Of a stretch of DNA of 64,000 nucleotides, positions 55,114-63,720 are shown piece after piece. Each line of letters starts with the position of its first letter. Position 1 is the stretch's first letter. Source of the DNA: Clostridium lacusfryxellense (GTDB taxonomy: Bacteria; Bacillota; Clostridia; Clostridiales; Clostridiaceae). The notes under the pieces are model-generated. The model saw only the letters and a program-made list of their open reading frames with translations. It searched no databases and was not told the origin of the DNA. The stretch covers positions 22,578 to 86,577 of the forward strand of contig NZ_JAHLEB010000020.1 of assembly GCF_018861735.1 (NCBI RefSeq). Reading direction: 5' to 3'. Both the position numbers and the translations under genes were made by a program.

Positions 55114-56605
55114 TTTAAAATTTATCGTTAAGTTATTATTACAATCATTACGGTTAAGTTTTAAGATTATCACAATAATCCTTATGTTTATACCAAAAAT
55201 ACTAAAAAAATTTTCCCACATAATACATAAGAGATTAAGGTTTTCAATTAGTTTTAAGATGACTGCAGTGTATACTCTCATTTTTTCTAGTACACTGTTA
55301 TTTTTAAGTGTTGGGTTAATTATAGGATTTAAATTTTTCCTGTTAAATGAGGCTCGAGGTGAGCTAAGTAAATATAGCGTCCTTGCAGTAAATTATGTTA
55401 AAGCAAATAATGATATTCAAGATATTAATGGCTATATTTTTTCTAATGTAAAGAATGTAACCTTGAGTATATTCAATGAAAAAGAAGGCCTCTTATACAC
55501 CACCCAAAAGGATAAAAAAGATCTAATTTTTCAAAAAGACGATCAACCATTCGCAGTCATTAATAGTCTAAATCAACAACTTGTTTTTAATACAACTAAG
55601 CTAAATCACAATAATCAAATCATTTTCTTACAATTTTCTAAAAATTTAAATAAGGAAAATGATTATTGGGGTGCTTTTGCTTTAATTATTTTCATCATAA
55701 ATATATTTTCTTTAATTGTTACTTTAAGTATTGGTTCTAAAGCAAGCAAAAAGATGCTTATGCCTATTAAAAATATGACAAAAACCACAAAAGCTATATC
55801 TATTAATGCCTTAGAAATGAGGCTCGATGTTAGTAATTCACATGATGAATTAAAACAGCTAGCTGAAACTTTTAATGATATGCTTGATCGTATTCAAAAT
55901 TCATATGAAATTCAAAATCAATTTGTATCAGACGCCTCCCATGAACTCAGAACCCCTATAGCTGTCATAAAAGGTTATGCTAATATGTTATCCCGGTGGG
56001 GAAAAGATGACAAATCAGTCCTTGACGAATCTATAAATGCTATTAAAGGTGAATCTGAAAATATGCAGCAATTAGTTGAAAAACTTCTCTTTCTAGCAAG
56101 GAGTGACAACAATAGCCAGAAAATTCACAAAGAAGAATTTTATATTAATGAATTAATAGATGAGATCATAAAGGAGACAAAATTAATTGATTCCTTCCAT
56201 GTAATCACAACTAATATTAATGAAAAGTCTACCATTTATGCAGATAAAAAGTTGATAAAACAATCATTACGAATTTTCATTGACAATAGCATAAAGTATA
56301 CCCAAGTTGGCGGAAGTATTAAAATAAATAGTTATCTTAAAAAGAAGAATTTAATTATTGATATTATAGATACAGGAATGGGGATTCCAAAAGAGGATCT
56401 TCCATATATTTTTAATAGATTTTATAGATGTGATAAATCAAGAGCAAAAGAAAGTGGTGGAACTGGTCTTGGATTATCCATTGCAAAATGGATTATAGGA
56501 ATGCATAATGGTTCTATAGTTGTTGTAAGCAGACCTGAACTAGGAACAACCATAAGTGTTGGTATTCCAATAAAAAACACAATTAATTATAAAAAGCAGA
56601 AGTAA
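55106..56605 (+). CDS. Membrane sensor histidine kinase
   Basis: This 499-residue kinase has two transmembrane helices (about residues 50-75 and 190-210) bracketing a sensor domain of about 115 residues, then HAMP (MLMPIKNMTKTTKAI), the phospho-His in SDASHELRTPIAVIKGY, and an ATPase with N (FIDNSIKYT), DTGMGIP and GGTGLGLSI boxes. The N-terminal 45 residues before the first helix are unusually long and basic. It partners with the response regulator upstream. The signal is unknown. Confidence 0.95.
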   Translation: MNNLKFIVKLLLQSLRLSFKIITIILMFIPKILKKFSHIIHKRLRFSISFKMTAVYTLIFSSTLLFLSVGLIIGFKFFLLNEARGELSKYSVLAVNYVKANNDIQDINGYIFSNVKNVTLSIFNEKEGLLYTTQKDKKDLIFQKDDQPFAVINSLNQQLVFNTTKLNHNNQIIFLQFSKNLNKENDYWGAFALIIFIINIFSLIVTLSIGSKASKKMLMPIKNMTKTTKAISINALEMRLDVSNSHDELKQLAETFNDMLDRIQNSYEIQNQFVSDASHELRTPIAVIKGYANMLSRWGKDDKSVLDESINAIKGESENMQQLVEKLLFLARSDNNSQKIHKEEFYINELIDEIIKETKLIDSFHVITTNINEKSTIYADKKLIKQSLRIFIDNSIKYTQVGGSIKINSYLKKKNLIIDIIDTGMGIPKEDLPYIFNRFYRCDKSRAKESGGTGLGLSIAKWIIGMHNGSIVVVSRPELGTTISVGIPIKNTINYKKQK

Positions 56606-56627
56606 ACTATAGTAGACTTCTGCTTTT
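56592..56627. terminator. Terminator after the histidine kinase gene
   Basis: AAAAGCAGAAGT and ACTTCTGCTTTT form a perfect 12-base stem around a 12-base loop. The left arm overlaps the kinase stop codon. It also serves the convergent PC4-like gene. Confidence 0.8.
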
Positions 56628-56638
56628 CTAGTTATTAC

Positions 56639-56860
56639 CTATAAATTCATTTCATTAAGTAAATTTTTAAGTTTTATTAGTTCTTCCTTAGATATAGTAA
56701 TTCCTTTTCCCATTTTCTCATGTTCCGCAGACCAATCTCTAATATCGTACTTAGCTTCTTTATCGTTCCAACTTATAAGGTTTATTTCTTTTCTCCACGC
56801 TTTACTCTCTTCTGATAACACTCCTATAGTTTCTTTTATTTCATACTTAATATCTGCCAC
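56639..56860 (-). CDS. YdbC/PC4-like single-stranded nucleic-acid-binding protein
   Basis: This 73-residue protein matches the YdbC family: IKYEIKETIGVLSEESKAWRKEINLISWND, then YDIRDWSAEHEKMGKGITIS. Members have the PC4 coactivator fold and bind single-stranded DNA or RNA as dimers. GTG start after GGAGGGA. It stands alone between a terminator and a long empty intergenic region. Confidence 0.88.
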   Translation of the reverse strand: MADIKYEIKETIGVLSEESKAWRKEINLISWNDKEAKYDIRDWSAEHEKMGKGITISKEELIKLKNLLNEMNL

Positions 56861-57343
56861 ATTAATCCCTCCATTAATATTTTCTCAATATTTTATATAT
56901 ATCTTAACCTAATTCAATGAAACTCGTCAAACATATCAAATATTTATTCAAATATATGCATATTGTTTTACATACAGTATAGTTTTGTGATATGATTAAA
57001 TTTGGGTTTGTTAATAAATCTATTCAGCTATTATAATAGTTTAATAATATGGTTTTAAAATCATCAAAATATTGTTTATATCTTTTAAACTAATCAAATT
57101 TACAAAAGGTTATCTCTTAAGTAAATTTACAAATGTTTATTTAATATATATACAATATTTAGAATTGACTTCATTATGAGTAGTCAAATAATTATAAAAC
57201 TATACTTATTAAAGAATATTATGATTACAGAATGGATTTTGATATGATTGTGAAACAATTAAAATATATTAAAGAATATCAGTTAATAGAGATGTTTTAA
57301 TTTATATTCAAGGATATAACTATATTATATGAGGAGTGATATT
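56861..57343. other. Long A/T-rich intergenic region without a recognisable gene
   Basis: About 480 bases without a coding frame I can support. Two short direct repeats are visible: TATTAAAGAATAT-like copies near 57208 and 57268, and a pair AATTTACAAAnGTTTAT-like near 57098 and 57124. No riboswitch or terminator pattern is evident. It may hold the uvsE promoter. Confidence 0.4.
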
Positions 57344-58306
57344 ATGCAAATAAGATTAGGCTACGTTGCTACGGCTTTAAAGGCGGCAAAAATAACTTCT
57401 GCAAGCACAGTAACTTTTTCTACATATACTAAACAATCGACGGCGAGAGATAAGCTTGAAAAGCTACAAAAGGTAGCGGTGTCAAACGTCAATGATTTGT
57501 ATAAGATTCTAGAATATACTGTAAGAAACAATGTCCACTTTTACAGAATAACTTCTGCTTTAATACCTTTAGCAACCCATCCTGAGGTTACAGATTGGGA
57601 GTTTAGACGAATTTTGAAAATGGATTTTGAATGGCTTGGAAATTATATTAACAATAATAATCTAAGGGTAGACACTCATCCTGATGAATCTAATGTAATA
57701 AATAGTTCTAAGGAAGAAGTAATAAAGACTACCGCAAAAAATTTGCAGTTTCACGCAAATCTATTTAAAGATATTAATTATCCTTTAGGAAAAATGGTAT
57801 TACATATTGGAGGAAAAGAAGGCGGTAAACTTGCTGCTACAGAAAGATTCTTTAAAAACTTCAATAACTTACCAAAAGAAATAACTGATTTATTAATATT
57901 TGAAAATGATGATAAAAGTTTCACTACCAAAGAAGTCTTAAATATATGTAAAGAAATACATGCTCCTATGGTCCTAGATGTACATCATCATAACTGTAAT
58001 AACGGTGGCGATGAGCTAGAACCAATGCTTGCAGAAATATTTTCTACTTGGGAAGGTCAACCATTACCTCCAAAAGTTCATTTTTCAAGCCCGAAAACTG
58101 GAGAAAAAGATAAGAAACATGCGGATAACATCGATCCAGCTGCCTTCATCGAATTCATTGAAAAATGTATTCCTTTAGGAATGGACTTTGATATACTAGT
58201 AGAAGCAAAACAAGCAGATTTAGCTTTCCATAAACTTCTTGAGGATGTAAAAATCTTCAAACCTGAGTGGACTTGGCTTGATAATAGTACTATAGAATTT
58301 CTATAA
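57344..58306 (+). CDS. uvsE: UV DNA damage endonuclease
   Basis: This 320-residue protein of the UvdE/UvsE family starts with IRLGYVATAL and has FYRITSALIPLATHPEV, DTHPDESNVI, LHIGGKEGGK, FENDDKSFT, VLDVHHHNCNNGG and FDILVEAKQ, which supply the metal-binding residues of the TIM barrel. It nicks DNA 5' of UV photoproducts, an alternative to nucleotide excision repair common in spore formers. ATG 57344 follows GAGGAG; an in-frame ATG at 57329 precedes that site. Confidence 0.93.
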   Translation: MQIRLGYVATALKAAKITSASTVTFSTYTKQSTARDKLEKLQKVAVSNVNDLYKILEYTVRNNVHFYRITSALIPLATHPEVTDWEFRRILKMDFEWLGNYINNNNLRVDTHPDESNVINSSKEEVIKTTAKNLQFHANLFKDINYPLGKMVLHIGGKEGGKLAATERFFKNFNNLPKEITDLLIFENDDKSFTTKEVLNICKEIHAPMVLDVHHHNCNNGGDELEPMLAEIFSTWEGQPLPPKVHFSSPKTGEKDKKHADNIDPAAFIEFIEKCIPLGMDFDILVEAKQADLAFHKLLEDVKIFKPEWTWLDNSTIEFL

Positions 58307-58317
58307 TATACCTCTAT

Positions 58318-58361
58318 AAAAGAAAAAACTTCAACATTATATTGTTGAAGTTTTTTCTTTT
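58318..58361. terminator. Bidirectional terminator after uvsE
   Basis: The left arm (58318-58336) ends ACTTCAACA and pairs with TGTTGAAGTTTTTTCTTTT. The A-rich and T-rich ends provide a tail for both convergent genes. Confidence 0.88.
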
Positions 58362-58380
58362 TTAAGAATGATAAAATATC

Positions 58381-59373
58381 CTAGTCTACCAACGACTCTT
58401 CTATTTTAATAAGTTCTTCATTTGTAAATTCCAAATTATTAAGTGCAGCAACATTATCTTCAATCTGACTTACTTTGCTAGCCCCTATAAGCGCCGAAGT
58501 AACTTTTCCCTCTCTTAATACCCATGCTAAAGACATTTGGGCTAAACTTTGTCCCCTTTCTTTTGCTATTTCATTAAGGTTATATATTTTTTTAAGTTTA
58601 TCCTCTGTAATATCCTTTGAGCCTAGAAATTTAGATGATCCTGCTGCTCTTGAATCTGCAGGTATACCATTCAAATATTTATTAGTTAGTAACCCCTGTG
58701 CTAATGGCACAAATGCTATAGTGCCTATACTTCCTTCTGAAAGTACTTGTTGGAGTTCTTCCTCAATCCATCTATTAAGTAAAGAATAAGATACTTGACT
58801 AATTACAACTGGGGTTCCTAATCTCTTTAATATAATTAAAGCCTTTTTCATCTCTTCTGCTTTATAATTAGATAACCCAATATATAATGCCTTACCTTGT
58901 CTAACCATTAGATCTAAGGCATTCATTGTTTCTTCTAGTGGAGTATTTGCATCCGGTCTATGATGGTAAAATATATCTACATAATCAATTCCTATACGCG
59001 TTAGACTTTGATCTAAACTAGCTGTTAAATATTTTTTTGACCCATTGTCTCCATATGGTCCTGGCCACATATAATAACCTGCTTTTGATGAAATTATAAT
59101 TTCATCTCTATGTTGAGCTAAATCTGTTTTTAATATTTTACCGAAATTTTCTTCTGCTGCCCCCTCTGTAGGACCATAATTGTTAGCTAAGTCAAAATGC
59201 GTTATACCTAAATCAAATGCTTTTTGAATTAAGTGGCGGCTATTATCAAAAGAGTCATTATACCCAAAATTATGCCAAAGTCCCAGTGAGATTGCAGGCA
59301 ATTTAAGGCCACTACCACCACATCTGTTATAAATCATTTTATCATATCTACTTTTTGAAGCAATATAATTCAT
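58381..59373 (-). CDS. Aldo/keto reductase (YghZ/GPR type)
   Basis: This 330-residue NADPH-dependent reductase has the catalytic Asp-Tyr-Lys-His set in FDLANNYGP, ISSKAGYY and FYHHRPD. SKAGYYMWPGPYGDNGSKKYL is characteristic of the group of Kv-beta-like reductases that act on L-glyceraldehyde 3-phosphate and methylglyoxal. Full length. Start at ATG after AAAGGAGAG. It lies 27 bases after the DUF554 gene and may be co-transcribed. Confidence 0.9.
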   Translation of the reverse strand: MNYIASKSRYDKMIYNRCGGSGLKLPAISLGLWHNFGYNDSFDNSRHLIQKAFDLGITHFDLANNYGPTEGAAEENFGKILKTDLAQHRDEIIISSKAGYYMWPGPYGDNGSKKYLTASLDQSLTRIGIDYVDIFYHHRPDANTPLEETMNALDLMVRQGKALYIGLSNYKAEEMKKALIILKRLGTPVVISQVSYSLLNRWIEEELQQVLSEGSIGTIAFVPLAQGLLTNKYLNGIPADSRAAGSSKFLGSKDITEDKLKKIYNLNEIAKERGQSLAQMSLAWVLREGKVTSALIGASKVSQIEDNVAALNNLEFTNEELIKIEESLVD

Positions 59374-59400
59374 AAATACTCTCTCCTTTATTTTATAATT

Positions 59401-60087
59401 TTAAATTCCAATAATTGATTTAAATATGTAATAAATAAGTGGTATAAAAATAGCTGGTAGCATATTTCCTACTTTTATTCTTTTAATATCCAGCATATTT
59501 GCACCGATTGCTACAATAAGCAATCCTCCAACGGCAGACATTTCGTTTACTACAGAAGTTATTAAAAATTGTTTCATAAGAGACGCTGTTAATGTAATAA
59601 TACCTTGGTATATAAAAACTGAAATAGCTGAAAAACATACTCCAATGCCTAAAGAGGATGAAAAAATAATTGCAAATATACCATCTAGTAAGGATTTAGC
59701 ATACAGTATACTATAATTTCTAGATAGACCACTCTCAAGTGATCCCATTATAGACATTGCCCCTACGCAAAATACCAAACTGGCTGTTACAAATCCATTT
59801 GCTATTCCATTTTTACTCGAGATTTTACTTTCTAGCCAGGCTCCAACATTCTCTATACCTTTTTCAATATTTATAACTTCACCAATTAGAGTTCCTAATG
59901 TAACACAAATAATTAATAACAATATGTTATTTACTAAAAGTGCACTTTTTAGTCCAATAACAATTACGCATAAACCTAATGCTTTCATAATTGTTTCATT
60001 ATATTTATCTGAGATTTTATTCTTAAATACTGAGCCAATAAGCCCCCCGAGTAATATTGATAATGAATTTACAACCGTCCCTAACAA
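59401..60087 (-). CDS. DUF554-family membrane protein (YdfK-like)
   Basis: About 228 residues with seven hydrophobic segments and the family pattern GTVVNSLSILLGGLIGSVFKNKIS at the start and GGLLIVAIGANMLDIKRIKVGNMLPAI near the end. Probably a transporter; substrate unknown. TTG at 60087 is chosen because GGTGAGG lies 5 bases upstream; the in-frame ATG at 60117 precedes that site. Confidence 0.88.
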   Translation of the reverse strand: MLGTVVNSLSILLGGLIGSVFKNKISDKYNETIMKALGLCVIVIGLKSALLVNNILLLIICVTLGTLIGEVINIEKGIENVGAWLESKISSKNGIANGFVTASLVFCVGAMSIMGSLESGLSRNYSILYAKSLLDGIFAIIFSSSLGIGVCFSAISVFIYQGIITLTASLMKQFLITSVVNEMSAVGGLLIVAIGANMLDIKRIKVGNMLPAIFIPLIYYIFKSIIGI

Positions 60088-60271
60088 AAATACCTCACCC
60101 CCTATTACTGATAACATTTACAGTAATTATAAACTTAAAATGCATTCTTTTCCACTAAAAACACCATTTTTTTATTTTTTTACAGAATGATAATTTTTAA
60201 AAATAAAATATGTATTTACATTTTAAAATTATAATGCTATACTCCATATAACATTTAAAAATAATATAAAT

Positions 60272-60534
60272 TCGTAGATCAGGAAGAGTAGTTAAAGTGA
60301 TGCAATTTAAGAGAGCTGAGGATAGTGTAATCTCAGTATTGATAACTTTAGTGAATGGACCTGCTAGAAGTAACCCGAAATCATATTTTGAGAGTAGTAG
60401 TTACCGGATGCCCACTGTTAAAAGGGCTAGAGTATTTTAGTACTCGAAATATAAGATATGCTTAGTTTTTTGTAGCATAATTTAGGTGGTACAGCGAATA
60501 TCCTTCGCCCTAATACAGGGCGGGGGTTTTTTTA
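60272..60534 (+). promoter_or_regulatory. Tryptophan-specific T-box riboswitch with terminator
   Basis: A classical T-box leader. GAGAGCTGAGG and the stem I segments come first. The specifier loop contains GTGAATGGACC, placing TGG (60356-60358), the Trp codon. The T-box core is TTAGGTGGTACAGCG (60482-60496). The terminator is CGCCCT/AGGGCG (60506-60522) with a GGGG and T7 tail. Uncharged tRNA-Trp would stabilise the antiterminator. The downstream gene is the tryptophan transporter, which agrees with the specifier. Confidence 0.93.
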
Positions 60535-60550
60535 TTTTAAAAAATAAATT

Positions 60551-60576
60551 AAGGTGGTGATTAATTTGATGTACTG
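60551..60576 (+). other. Strong ribosome site followed by a minimal open frame
   Basis: Between the T-box terminator and trpP, AAGGTGGTG is followed after 8 bases by TTG-ATG-TAC-TGA, an open frame of three codons. It could be a decayed gene start or a micro-leader. No product can be claimed. Confidence 0.3.
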
Positions 60577-60643
60577 AAAGATACTTGCTTTAAAAATAAT
60601 ATCAAAAACAAAAATAAATTATTTTGAAAAGGAGCTACTTAAT

Positions 60644-61156
60644 ATGAAAACAAATAAAATAATATTAACTTCCCTACTACTTGCAATAGGTCTTATATTA
60701 CATCAAATTACACCTGGTATAATTTTTGGAATGAAACCTGATTTACAATTGGTATTTATGATTTTGTCCATAATATTAACTAAAGATTTTAAACTTGCTT
60801 TAATTACGGGAATAGTTGCAGGTATTTTATGTTCATTAACTACAACTTTTCCAGGTGGTCAACTTCCTAACATCATAGATAAAACAATAACCTCTATAAG
60901 TGTATATTTTATTTGTAAAAATTTCAACTTTAACTCACCACTTAAATTATCAGGTATTTATTTTCTTGGCACTTTAATAAGTGGAAGTATTTTTCTAGGT
61001 TCAGCACTTGTGCTATTTGGTTTACCTGCACCTTTTCTAATACTATTTGTAACTATTGTACTACCAACTTCGGTGCTTAATACTTTTATAGGATTTTTTC
61101 TAGAAAGGCTTATTATAACTAATCCAGCCATTAAGAGTAATTTTATAAACAATTAA
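60644..61156 (+). CDS. trpP: Tryptophan transporter TrpP
   Basis: This 170-residue membrane protein has five to six hydrophobic segments and the TrpP pattern LLLAIGLILHQITPGIIFGMKPDLQLVFMILSI at the start and GVLNTFIGFFLE-like end (SVLNTFIGFFLERLI). TrpP proteins import tryptophan. The Trp T-box immediately upstream shows induction on tryptophan starvation. Start at ATG after AAAGGAG. Confidence 0.92.
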   Translation: MKTNKIILTSLLLAIGLILHQITPGIIFGMKPDLQLVFMILSIILTKDFKLALITGIVAGILCSLTTTFPGGQLPNIIDKTITSISVYFICKNFNFNSPLKLSGIYFLGTLISGSIFLGSALVLFGLPAPFLILFVTIVLPTSVLNTFIGFFLERLIITNPAIKSNFINN

Positions 61157-61186
61157 AACTAACTTAATGTTAGATGTATTAATAGA

Positions 61187-61230
61187 TAATTAAGGAATCA
61201 CCCTCTAAATAAAGGTTGATTCCTTAATTA
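61187..61230. terminator. Hairpin after trpP
   Basis: TAATTAAGGAATCA and TGATTCCTTAATTA form a perfect 14-base stem around a 16-base loop. It lies between trpP and the convergent 47-codon gene; T tails are short. Confidence 0.65.
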
Positions 61231-61235
61231 AAAGT

Positions 61236-61379
61236 TTATTTTTCTTCTTTAGGATAATATTCCTTAAAAGCGTCATCATAACCTTCCGGTTTTTTGAATT
61301 CCTGAACTTCACTAACAAATGTCTTTTTGTTTTCAGTTATCTTTTCTTTACTTACTGTTTTGTTATTATCTTTCTCCAC
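61236..61379 (-). CDS. Small 47-residue charged protein
   Basis: The minus strand has AAGGAGG, a 7-base gap and GTG, opening 47 codons: MEKDNNKTVSKEKITENKKT, then a part ending GYDDAFKEYYPKEEK. The protein is hydrophilic with a Pro-Glu-Gly-Tyr and aromatic C-terminal motif. I do not recognise it; small proteins of this kind occur in spore formers. The near-ideal ribosome site and the convergent hairpin after the stop support it as a real gene. Confidence 0.65.
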   Translation of the reverse strand: MEKDNNKTVSKEKITENKKTFVSEVQEFKKPEGYDDAFKEYYPKEEK

Positions 61380-61532
61380 AATAAAACCTCCTTATTTCAT
61401 TTTTCCAAACACTAGTTTTATGAATCTACATATAGTATTTGCAAAAATGTAAAATATATATGGTTTTAAAAGTTATTTATTATTTTTTTTATTTTTATAT
61501 TTCTCTAATATCCTTATAAAATATTAAAGAAC

Positions 61533-62561
61533 TTATAATGAAGATTTTCCAAAAGGACATACAGGGTATCTACATACCTCACATTTCAAACATAACCCTC
61601 CATTAGCTAAGGCATTAAAATCTTTCTGTTCTAAAATCTCTCTTGTAAGTACTCTTGGAAATATTAAATCAAAAACTGTGATTTTATCATACATTCCACA
61701 AGCTGGTATACCTATGATAGCAACTTCATTTTTGTATGATAACATGAACATTGCACCAGGGAGAACAGGAGCCCCATATGTAACAACTTTGTCCGCCACC
61801 TCTTCTATTGCACTCGGAGTTACATCGTCAGCATCTACAGACATGCCACCTGATATGAGAATAACCTCTGCTCCACATTGTAGAAAAGATTTTATGCATT
61901 CTTTTATGTTTTCTTTAATATCCGGACTATATTTAATACCAAATAATTGTCCGCCATATTCCATTATCTTTTCTTTTAATATAGGTGCAAATTTATCTAC
62001 GATCCTACCATTATAGACCTCAGTCCCAGTTACAATTATTCCAACCTTTAATGGCATAATTTTTTTTATTGAAATGATCTTACCCAAACTCCTACAAATA
62101 TTTTCAGCCTCGAGTATTTTATCGTTTTCTACAATTAGCGGTATAGCCTTCGTACCAGCTACAATAATATCTCTTTCAACTAACGTATTATTGTGAACGG
62201 ATGATAAAATAATAGATTGAATGCTATTAATCTTATTTATTGCTTCAATATTTATTTTCACTAAACCTCTGAACGCAGATTTTAAATTTACTCTGCCTTG
62301 TGATGGCCCTTCTAAATAAATCCCCTCACCTGCAGCAGAATTTCCTAATCGCAATGCCGCCTCATCTTCATGCACTTGATCTTCTGTTAGATTTATAACA
62401 TTAATGTGATTTTTACCCATATTCCTCAATTTCTCAATATCTTCAACTTTTATAATATGTCCTTTTTTAAAAGTAGCCCTTTTAAATTCTCCTGGTATAA
62501 TTTCAGTTAAATCATGACCTATAACCATTCCTACTGCATCGTCAAGCATTACATTCATCAT
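61533..62561 (-). CDS. Molybdopterin-binding (MogA/MoeA-like) domain protein with Cys-rich tail
   Basis: This 342-residue protein contains a MoCF-binding fold (VGIIVTGTEVYNGRIVDKFAPIL, ILISGGMSVDADDVTPSAIEE, YGAPVLPGAMFMLSY, IGIPACGMY) as in MogA, MoeA and CinA. The N-terminal 150 residues are unlike MoeA. The last 25 residues carry CLKCEVCRYPVCPFG, a possible metal site. No molybdenum-cofactor genes are adjacent, so its exact step is unclear; it may serve a molybdoenzyme encoded elsewhere. Full length, start ATG. Confidence 0.82.
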   Translation of the reverse strand: MMNVMLDDAVGMVIGHDLTEIIPGEFKRATFKKGHIIKVEDIEKLRNMGKNHINVINLTEDQVHEDEAALRLGNSAAGEGIYLEGPSQGRVNLKSAFRGLVKINIEAINKINSIQSIILSSVHNNTLVERDIIVAGTKAIPLIVENDKILEAENICRSLGKIISIKKIMPLKVGIIVTGTEVYNGRIVDKFAPILKEKIMEYGGQLFGIKYSPDIKENIKECIKSFLQCGAEVILISGGMSVDADDVTPSAIEEVADKVVTYGAPVLPGAMFMLSYKNEVAIIGIPACGMYDKITVFDLIFPRVLTREILEQKDFNALANGGLCLKCEVCRYPVCPFGKSSL

Positions 62562-62721
62562 ACTAAATCCCCCTCTTTATTATCATAATGTTATATTAAC
62601 AAAGTATGCATAGGTAGTGTTTTTTATTCTAATTTATAAAAAACAAAAAAACTAAACACAAATTGAGGATTACAAATTCTAACATAGGTTATTTTGTCGT
62701 TTTATGTTACAATATATACAT

Positions 62722-62832
62722 TACTTTGCCAAATCTTCTTAATGAAGAACGGGGGATTTCAATATGGGGTGAATCTCTTTTTTAGAGTAGGGTTCCTTTG
62801 ACCCGAATCCGTCAACTAACTTCGTAGGCATT
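62722..62832 (+). promoter_or_regulatory. Cyclic di-AMP (ydaO/yuaA) riboswitch
   Basis: The leader contains the conserved blocks CGGGGGATTTCAATATGGGG, GTGAATCTC, TTTGACCCGAATCCGTCAACTA in two pieces and CTTCGTAGGC, in the order of the ydaO family. A -10-like TACAAT lies just upstream. These riboswitches turn expression off when c-di-AMP is high and are typically found before cell-wall hydrolase genes, as here. The ribosome site begins a few bases after the aptamer. Confidence 0.88.
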
Positions 62833-62848
62833 TAAAGGAGGACTCGTT

Positions 62849-63616
62849 ATTATTAAATTAAATTTAAAAACTACTTTGTTAGCGTTAAGCTTAACTTTAG
62901 TAAGTAGTAGCTCTGTATTTGCTGCATCATATAAAGTTAAACCAGGTGATACGTTATATAAGGTCAGCAAGGCTTATAACACAACTACAAACGTTTTAAC
63001 AAAAGATAATGGACTATCAAGTGACACAATATATGTTGGACAGGTATTGAATGTTCCAACCAATACTTATAATGTAGTAAGTGGAGATACACTATTCTTC
63101 ATAGCAAAGAAATATAGTATACCATTAGAAGAGCTAAGAGTTGCAAATGATAAACTAGGCGATATAATTCACCCTGGTGATGTTATTAAAATTCCGACTT
63201 CTTCGGAAAATGGACAGGCTCCACCGCGTGACGCTTCTAAAGTTATAAAGTATTCAAATAGCGATGTAGATTTATTAGCTAGGCTAATAACCGCTGAGGC
63301 CTCTGGTGAGAGCGCGAATGCTATGCTTTCTGTAGGTGCTGTTGTTGTCAATAGAGTCCAAAGCGCGCAGTTTCCAGGCAATATTAGCTCAGTAATTAAC
63401 GAAGTATGTGATGGAAGTTATCAATTTACTCCTGTGAAAAACGGCATGATTGATAAAGTGGCATCTAAATCTGCAACAAGTGCAGCTTATCAGGCTTTAA
63501 AAGGAAACGATCCAACTAATGGAGCTTTGTTTTTCTTCGATAACACTGTAACAAATGAGTGGTTAACTTCGAAACCAGTAGCTACTACTCTAGGCAATTT
63601 AATTTTTGCTTACTAA
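62849..63616 (+). CDS. Secreted LysM/SleB-type cell-wall hydrolase, apparent AUU start
   Basis: About 255 residues: signal peptide ending SSVFA-AS, two LysM domains (YKVKPGDTLYKVSKAYN and YNVVSGDTLFFIAKKYS), then a Hydrolase_2/SleB domain with LLARLITAEASGESANAMLSVGAVVVNRV. The SleB family cleaves spore cortex or cell-wall peptidoglycan. The only Shine-Dalgarno (GGAGG at 62837-62841) points to ATT at 62849. The first canonical start, TTG 62876, is 34 bases away and would delete the basic n-region (KLNLK) of the signal peptide. The gene is under c-di-AMP riboswitch control. Confidence 0.88.
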   Translation: MIKLNLKTTLLALSLTLVSSSSVFAASYKVKPGDTLYKVSKAYNTTTNVLTKDNGLSSDTIYVGQVLNVPTNTYNVVSGDTLFFIAKKYSIPLEELRVANDKLGDIIHPGDVIKIPTSSENGQAPPRDASKVIKYSNSDVDLLARLITAEASGESANAMLSVGAVVVNRVQSAQFPGNISSVINEVCDGSYQFTPVKNGMIDKVASKSATSAAYQALKGNDPTNGALFFFDNTVTNEWLTSKPVATTLGNLIFAY

Positions 63617-63643
63617 TCGAACATCATAGTTGGTTATAAACTT

Positions 63644-63681
63644 AAAACAAACTTTCACATTAGGTGGAGGTTTGTTTTTTA
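63644..63681 (+). terminator. Terminator of the LysM/SleB gene
   Basis: AAAACAAAC (about 63644-63652) pairs with GGTTTGTTTT (63669-63678) and T residues continue to 63680. It is about 30 bases after the stop codon. Confidence 0.7.
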
Positions 63682-63720
63682 TATTAATACCATTTCTCTA
63701 ATAGTCTACATTAATTAAAA

